Assembly: GCA_035463475.1 (NCBI GenBank)
Contig: DATHTE010000008.1
Location: 1-64,000 of the forward strand
Direction of reading: 5' to 3'
DNA: 64,000 bases
DNA from: JACPDI01 sp035463475
GTDB taxonomy: Bacteria > Acidobacteriota > Vicinamibacteria > Vicinamibacterales > 2-12-FULL-66-21
The translations under genes and the position numbers were made by a program. Each line of letters opens with the position of its first letter. Position 1 is the first letter of the stretch. Below, piece by piece: positions 60,440 to 64,000 of the stretch. The notes beneath the pieces are model-generated. The model had not been told where the DNA came from. It saw nothing but the letters and a program-made list of their open reading frames with translations, and did no database searches.

Positions 60440-61422
60440 TCTCGCGTGCGGGCAACGTCACCCTGAGCGTCAAGTCGGCCGCGCGCTCCCTCGCCGGAAG
60501 GATGTACGGCGCGATGCCGGCCTTCGCCAGGCAGCTCAAGGGGAAGCTCCTGATCCTGATGTACCACCGGGTCCTGCCCCGAGCCGACGCCGCCGCGACG
60601 TTCGTGCAGCCCGGCATGTACGTCACGCCACAGACATTCGAACGCCATCTCCGGTTCCTGACGGCGCACTTCGAGCTCCTGTCGTTCCGCGAGTTGCTCA
60701 CGCGATGGGATGCGGGCCAGTGGGACGACTCGGCGCGGTACTGCACCCTCACCTTCGACGACGGCTGGGTAGACAACCACCGCTATGCGTTTCCGTTGCT
60801 GCGCGCGTACAACGTGCCGGCGACGATCTTCCTCCCGACCGGCCTGATTGGCACCAACGACTGGCTGTGGACGGATCGTCTCGGCTACCTGCTGGATCGA
60901 GGTCGTCGCACGGGACGCGCGGCAGCGACCGACGTGGACCGCGCGATCGAAGAGGCGAAAGGATGGCCCGAGGCCGAACGCGATCTCTGCATCCGCGCGC
61001 TCGCGGCGGACCTCGGGGTGGAGGTCCCCCGAGACCGCTGTTTCCTGGACTGGAACGAAGTCCGTGAGATGTCGAATCACGGCATTGAATTCGGATCGCA
61101 CACGAGCACGCATGCGATCCTCACGCGCCTCGACGAGGCGAGGCTTGCGACGGAGCTTCGGCGGCCGCTCGAGACGCTCGCCGAGCGGTGTCAGACCGTC
61201 GTGCCGGTTCTTGGATACCCCAACGGCGATCGTTCGGAGACGGTGGCTGCCGCGACGCGCGCGGCCGGCTACAGGGCCGCCGTCACGACGAGCCCAGGCG
61301 CCGAACGCGGCCGGCCAGACGATCTGTTTCGCCTCAGGCGCATCGGTCTCCATGAAGATGTGACGCGATCGGTTCCGCTCCTGACGTTCCACATCGCCCG
61401 GCAGATCGGCTTTTCGTCTTAA
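60436..61422 (+). CDS. Polysaccharide deacetylase (NodB fold), third copy
   Basis: This 328-residue protein has LLILMYHRVLPRADA, CTLTFDDGWVDNHRYAF with the catalytic Asp pair, IEFGSHTSTHAILTRL with the His pair, and VLGYPNGDRSETV. It is a carbohydrate esterase 4 family deacetylase with a long insertion around residues 140-200 (IGTNDWLWTDRLGYLLD). The start is ambiguous between ATG 60418, GTG 60421 and ATG 60436; the last gives the ATGA overlap usual in this locus. Confidence 0.85.
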   Translation: MISRAGNVTLSVKSAARSLAGRMYGAMPAFARQLKGKLLILMYHRVLPRADAAATFVQPGMYVTPQTFERHLRFLTAHFELLSFRELLTRWDAGQWDDSARYCTLTFDDGWVDNHRYAFPLLRAYNVPATIFLPTGLIGTNDWLWTDRLGYLLDRGRRTGRAAATDVDRAIEEAKGWPEAERDLCIRALAADLGVEVPRDRCFLDWNEVREMSNHGIEFGSHTSTHAILTRLDEARLATELRRPLETLAERCQTVVPVLGYPNGDRSETVAAATRAAGYRAAVTTSPGAERGRPDDLFRLRRIGLHEDVTRSVPLLTFHIARQIGFSS

Positions 61423-61431
61423 GGAAAACAC

Positions 61432-62655
61432 GTGATCACGCTGCTTGGGAGCGCGTGTGCCGCCACGCTGGCCGCCGTGAGCCTGCTCGCGATGTACCAG
61501 TGGCTGCTGGCCGTGGCGGCGCTGTTGCCGCGTCGCGGCCGCCTCTCGCAAGGGACGCCCAGGCGCAGCAGACTGCTGGTGCTCATCCCGGCGTACAACG
61601 AGGAGAACGGCATCGCCCGAACGCTCCGCAGCCTCGCGCGCGCCGACTATCCGCGCCATCTGCTGCGTGTGGTCGTCATCGCGGACCGGTGCACGGACCG
61701 GACGGCGGCCGTCGCCCGAGGCTGTGGCGCGGAATGCCTGGAGCGACTGAACGGTCCAGCAGGCAAAGGGGCCGCGATTGCGTGGGCTGTCCACGAGTTG
61801 CGGCGGGCGGGTGCGGAGTTCGACGGGCTGGTCCTCATCGACGCGGACAGCATTGTCGATCGCGGCGCGCTCCTCGCGTTCGACAGCGGGCTCCGGGCGG
61901 GCCACGAGGTGCAGCAGGGATACAACTACCTGTCGAATCCGTGGGCCAGCCCGTTCACACGGATCATCGCGGCGACGAGCGTCCTTCGAAACGGGCTCTT
62001 CTACGGCGGCAAGGAGCGGCTGGGTCTCTCGTCGATGTTGAGCGGGACCGGCATGTGTTTCAGCCGGGGGGTCCTCGAGCGCAACCGCTGGACGGCGTTC
62101 TCCGTCGGCGAGGACTGGGAATTCTCGATTTCGCTGCTCCTCAACGGCGAAACGATCCACTTCAATCGCGCGGCGCGCGTCCGCGCCGAGGAATCGAAGG
62201 GGTTCCGGCAGGCGTCGAGGCAGCGCCTGCGATGGGCGAGCGGGCGGCACGGTGTGGCCGCCAGGTGCCTGCGGCAGCTGGTGAGAGAGGGCTGGCGGCG
62301 CCGCCGGTTCGGGCTGTGGGACGCGGCGCTGACGTTGGGCGCGCCGACGTATTCGGCGCAGGCGTCACTCGTCCTGCTGGCGGTCGCCACTGCCTGGTTC
62401 CTCGCGGACTCGCCTGGCTGGAGCTTTCTGCTGCCGTGGGCCGGCGCGGTGACCGGATTGCTCAGCGCGTACCTCGCGCTCGGCGTCGCGCTCACGGACG
62501 CGCCCGTCCGCGCGGTCATCGGCATCGCCCTCATCCCGGTCTTCCTTCCCTGGCGGGCGGCGATCGAGCTGCTCGGGTTTCTCGGCTTCGGGCGGAAGCA
62601 GTGGGTACGCACCTCGCGGCTGTCCCCTTCTCCCGGCTCTCCGCGCCCGACGTAG
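61432..62655 (+). CDS. Membrane glycosyltransferase, family 2
   Basis: The 407-residue GT2 enzyme has an N-terminal helix (AATLAAVSLLAMYQWLLAV), LLVLIPAYNEENGIARTL, VVIADRCTDRTAA, VLIDADSIVDRG, GEDWEFSISLLLNGE and the RQRLRWASGRHGV motif of QxxRW type. Three or four C-terminal helices follow. The layout is close to processive synthases such as those for cellulose-like or hyaluronan-like polymers. AAGGA precedes GTG 61432. No stop overlap occurs before or after it. Confidence 0.88.
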   Translation: MITLLGSACAATLAAVSLLAMYQWLLAVAALLPRRGRLSQGTPRRSRLLVLIPAYNEENGIARTLRSLARADYPRHLLRVVVIADRCTDRTAAVARGCGAECLERLNGPAGKGAAIAWAVHELRRAGAEFDGLVLIDADSIVDRGALLAFDSGLRAGHEVQQGYNYLSNPWASPFTRIIAATSVLRNGLFYGGKERLGLSSMLSGTGMCFSRGVLERNRWTAFSVGEDWEFSISLLLNGETIHFNRAARVRAEESKGFRQASRQRLRWASGRHGVAARCLRQLVREGWRRRRFGLWDAALTLGAPTYSAQASLVLLAVATAWFLADSPGWSFLLPWAGAVTGLLSAYLALGVALTDAPVRAVIGIALIPVFLPWRAAIELLGFLGFGRKQWVRTSRLSPSPGSPRPT

Positions 62656-62656
62656 C

Positions 62657-62674
62657 GTCCGCCTCGAGGCGGAC
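62657..62674. terminator. Perfect 18-bp palindrome after the GT2 gene
   Basis: GTCCGCCTCGAGGCGGAC is its own reverse complement and starts one base after the GT2 stop codon. TAG/CTA flanks extend the symmetry after a mismatch. It has no spacer loop and no T-run, so it could be a rho-independent-like stem, a REP-type element or a binding site. Its position at the end of an otherwise tightly packed gene run favours a 3'-end role. Confidence 0.4.
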
Positions 62675-62691
62675 CTAGCAAGGATCATCCT

Positions 62692-64000
62692 GTGACGAAA
62701 CACCTTGCCGTTCGAACAATCGCCGCCGCGCTGCTCGTGGTGGTCTTCTGCGTCGTCCACGCCCCGCCGGCACAGGCCCAGGTGCTGTTCGAGGACGACT
62801 TCGAGCACGGCGTCACGAATGCCGATGGAACGATCGGCTCCTGGGACGGTCCCCCGGATCCAACGTCGATGTATCTCACCGAGCGCGTGGCGCGGTCCGG
62901 CCGGCGTTCAGTGGAGCTGAATTACGTGCCCGGCACCTTCGGCGCGAGCTTCATGTACCGGCTGATCGCGGGGCGGGATCACGTTTACGTGCGGTGGTAT
63001 CAGCGTTGGTCCTCCGGTTTCGTCTGGGAGCCGTCCGCGACCAAGATGCTCGTGCTCAGGCCGATGGGCGGCTATCCCCAGTTCTATCCCGAGGTGCTGT
63101 GGGCCAACGGGCAACTCGCAATCCAGGCGCAGGTCGTCGCGGAAGCCAACTGGGACAGCAAGAACTTCTATCAGAACCAGGGGACACCAGTCGTGTTCGA
63201 GGGGGACCGCTGGTACTGCATCGAAGTGTTCGTCAAGCTGAACGCGCCCGGCAGCGCAGACGGCGAGCTCGCCGCCTGGATCGACGGCGACCTCACGCTG
63301 TCGTACACCGGCCGGCAGTTTCGCGGAGCGAGCATCACGGACCCGGCGCCATCGACCGCGCAGATCCAGGCGGTGGGGCTGACCGGGTACTACGGCGGTG
63401 TCACACAGGTGCCGCAGCAGCAGTCCTCCTGGCAGGACGACGTGGTCGCGTCGCTGGAACCGATCGGGTGCCAGCTCGTCGCGGACGACTTCGAGGGGAC
63501 CGCGACGAACCCTGACGGCACGATCGCGGGCTGGGACGGTCCGGCGCGCCCCTCGGCGATGTACCTGACCGACCGCATGGCGAAGTCGGGCTCGCGATCC
63601 CTGGAGCTCTCGTACGCGGCAGGCACACGCGGCGCCGGTTACATGTACAACTCGTGGCGCGGACAGGACCAGGTCTATCTCCGCTGGTACCAGCGATGGT
63701 CACCCGGGTTTCTCTGGGAGTATTCGTCGACGAGCCTCGCGGGTCTCAGACCGCTGTCCGGGTATCCCCACTTCTACGCGTTCGTCGCAGGCGCCGCGGG
63801 CGAGTTCGCGATCCAGGCGCAGGTCCTTGCCGATCGCGCGTGGGCCAGCGAGAACTTCTTCCAGAATCGCGGAGACCCCGTGCGGTTTGAGCCGGAGCGC
63901 TGGTATTGCATTGAAATGATGGTGAAGCTCAACACACCGGGTCAGGCCGACGGCGCCCTCGCCGCATGGATCGACGGCGAAGAGAAGCTGTTGTACGCGG
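62692..64000 (+). CDS. Secreted tandem-domain beta-sandwich protein (cut by the window edge)
   Basis: An open frame from GTG 62692 runs to the end of the window with no stop in 436 codons. AAGGA precedes it. A signal peptide (ALLVVVFCVVHAPPAQAQ) is followed by at least two homologous domains of about 250 residues, starting near residues 30 and 262. Shared motifs are FEDDFEHG/ADDFEGTA, WDGP, VYVRWYQRW/VYLRWYQRW, AIQAQV, RWYCIE, VKLN and LAAWIDG. The WYCIE-VKLN-G-x-AAWIDG pattern recalls concanavalin-like folds of the polysaccharide-lyase-14 type. Binding or cleavage of the polysaccharide is a reasonable guess. Confidence 0.75.
   Translation, partial: MTKHLAVRTIAAALLVVVFCVVHAPPAQAQVLFEDDFEHGVTNADGTIGSWDGPPDPTSMYLTERVARSGRRSVELNYVPGTFGASFMYRLIAGRDHVYVRWYQRWSSGFVWEPSATKMLVLRPMGGYPQFYPEVLWANGQLAIQAQVVAEANWDSKNFYQNQGTPVVFEGDRWYCIEVFVKLNAPGSADGELAAWIDGDLTLSYTGRQFRGASITDPAPSTAQIQAVGLTGYYGGVTQVPQQQSSWQDDVVASLEPIGCQLVADDFEGTATNPDGTIAGWDGPARPSAMYLTDRMAKSGSRSLELSYAAGTRGAGYMYNSWRGQDQVYLRWYQRWSPGFLWEYSSTSLAGLRPLSGYPHFYAFVAGAAGEFAIQAQVLADRAWASENFFQNRGDPVRFEPERWYCIEMMVKLNTPGQADGALAAWIDGEEKLLYA

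Noticed and set aside
22186..64000. Exosortase or PEP-CTERM proteins in the polysaccharide locus
   Set aside because: No membrane protein with the exosortase Cys/Arg/His pattern and no terminal PEP-helix-Arg sorting signal was found, although neighbouring families suggest one.
1..64000. tRNA, rRNA, insertion sequence or riboswitch
   Set aside because: No cloverleaf-like or rRNA-like stretch, transposase or recognisable riboswitch core was seen by eye. Covariance-model searches were not possible here.

Overview
This is a GC-rich, gene-dense bacterial chromosome segment with 50 protein genes supported and no rRNA, tRNA, CRISPR array, insertion sequence or phage gene seen. An orphan two-module MacB-like permease of the type duplicated in Acidobacteriota (12223-14703), a subtilase ending in VVWG repeats, many ATGA/TGATG gene overlaps and an exosortase-A-like polysaccharide gene set suggest an acidobacterium, perhaps of the Vicinamibacteria. 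That placement is inference from gene content.

Layout. (1) 331-6470 is a tight four-gene + strand operon: a clostripain (C11) protease, a TPR-CHAT caspase-like protein with a lipoprotein-like N-terminus, an ECF-like sigma factor and a one-TM anti-sigma-like protein. (2) 6508-7824 is a purine permease. (3) 7953-14703 is a minus-strand block: ADOP permease, DUF504 protein, zinc-ribbon protein, secreted M24 peptidase, and an MtaD-like deaminase fused to a CYTH-like domain. (4) 14951-15655 holds divergent dodecin and DUF309 genes. (5) 15805-22037 is a regulatory and secreted cluster: a response regulator with a degenerate receiver, a subtilase, a hybrid histidine kinase and an intact paralogous response regulator. 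(6) 22228-64000 is about 42 kb read entirely on the + strand. It is a large exopolysaccharide locus that runs off the window.

The polysaccharide locus starts with an RfaH/UpxY-type NusG paralogue, followed by an outer-membrane beta-barrel, an OPX export protein, an initiating sugar-phosphate transferase, a chain-length co-polymerase and a BY-kinase. It continues with GT2 and GT4 glycosyltransferases, a flippase, three polysaccharide deacetylases, FemAB/CelD-type acyltransferases, an SGNH hydrolase, an ATP-grasp ligase, an asparagine synthetase and a 1283-residue Ig/lectin-like secreted protein. Two carrier-protein modules are embedded in it. The first is a flavin monooxygenase, an amino-acid adenylation enzyme, a GNAT, an ACP and a DegT aminotransferase. 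The second is an acyl/aminoacyl ligase, an aminotransferase, a glutaminase-less Asn-synthetase-like enzyme, an ACP and a GNAT. My inference is that these make activated amino-acyl or acyl groups that decorate the polysaccharide, or a small molecule tied to it.

The observations most worth follow-up are the C11/CHAT/sigma cassette, the two carrier-protein modules, a glycosyltransferase fused to a low-molecular-weight tyrosine phosphatase, an oxidoreductase-epimerase fusion, the deaminase-CYTH fusion, and the degenerate response regulator whose first codons contain a perfect 12-bp hairpin.
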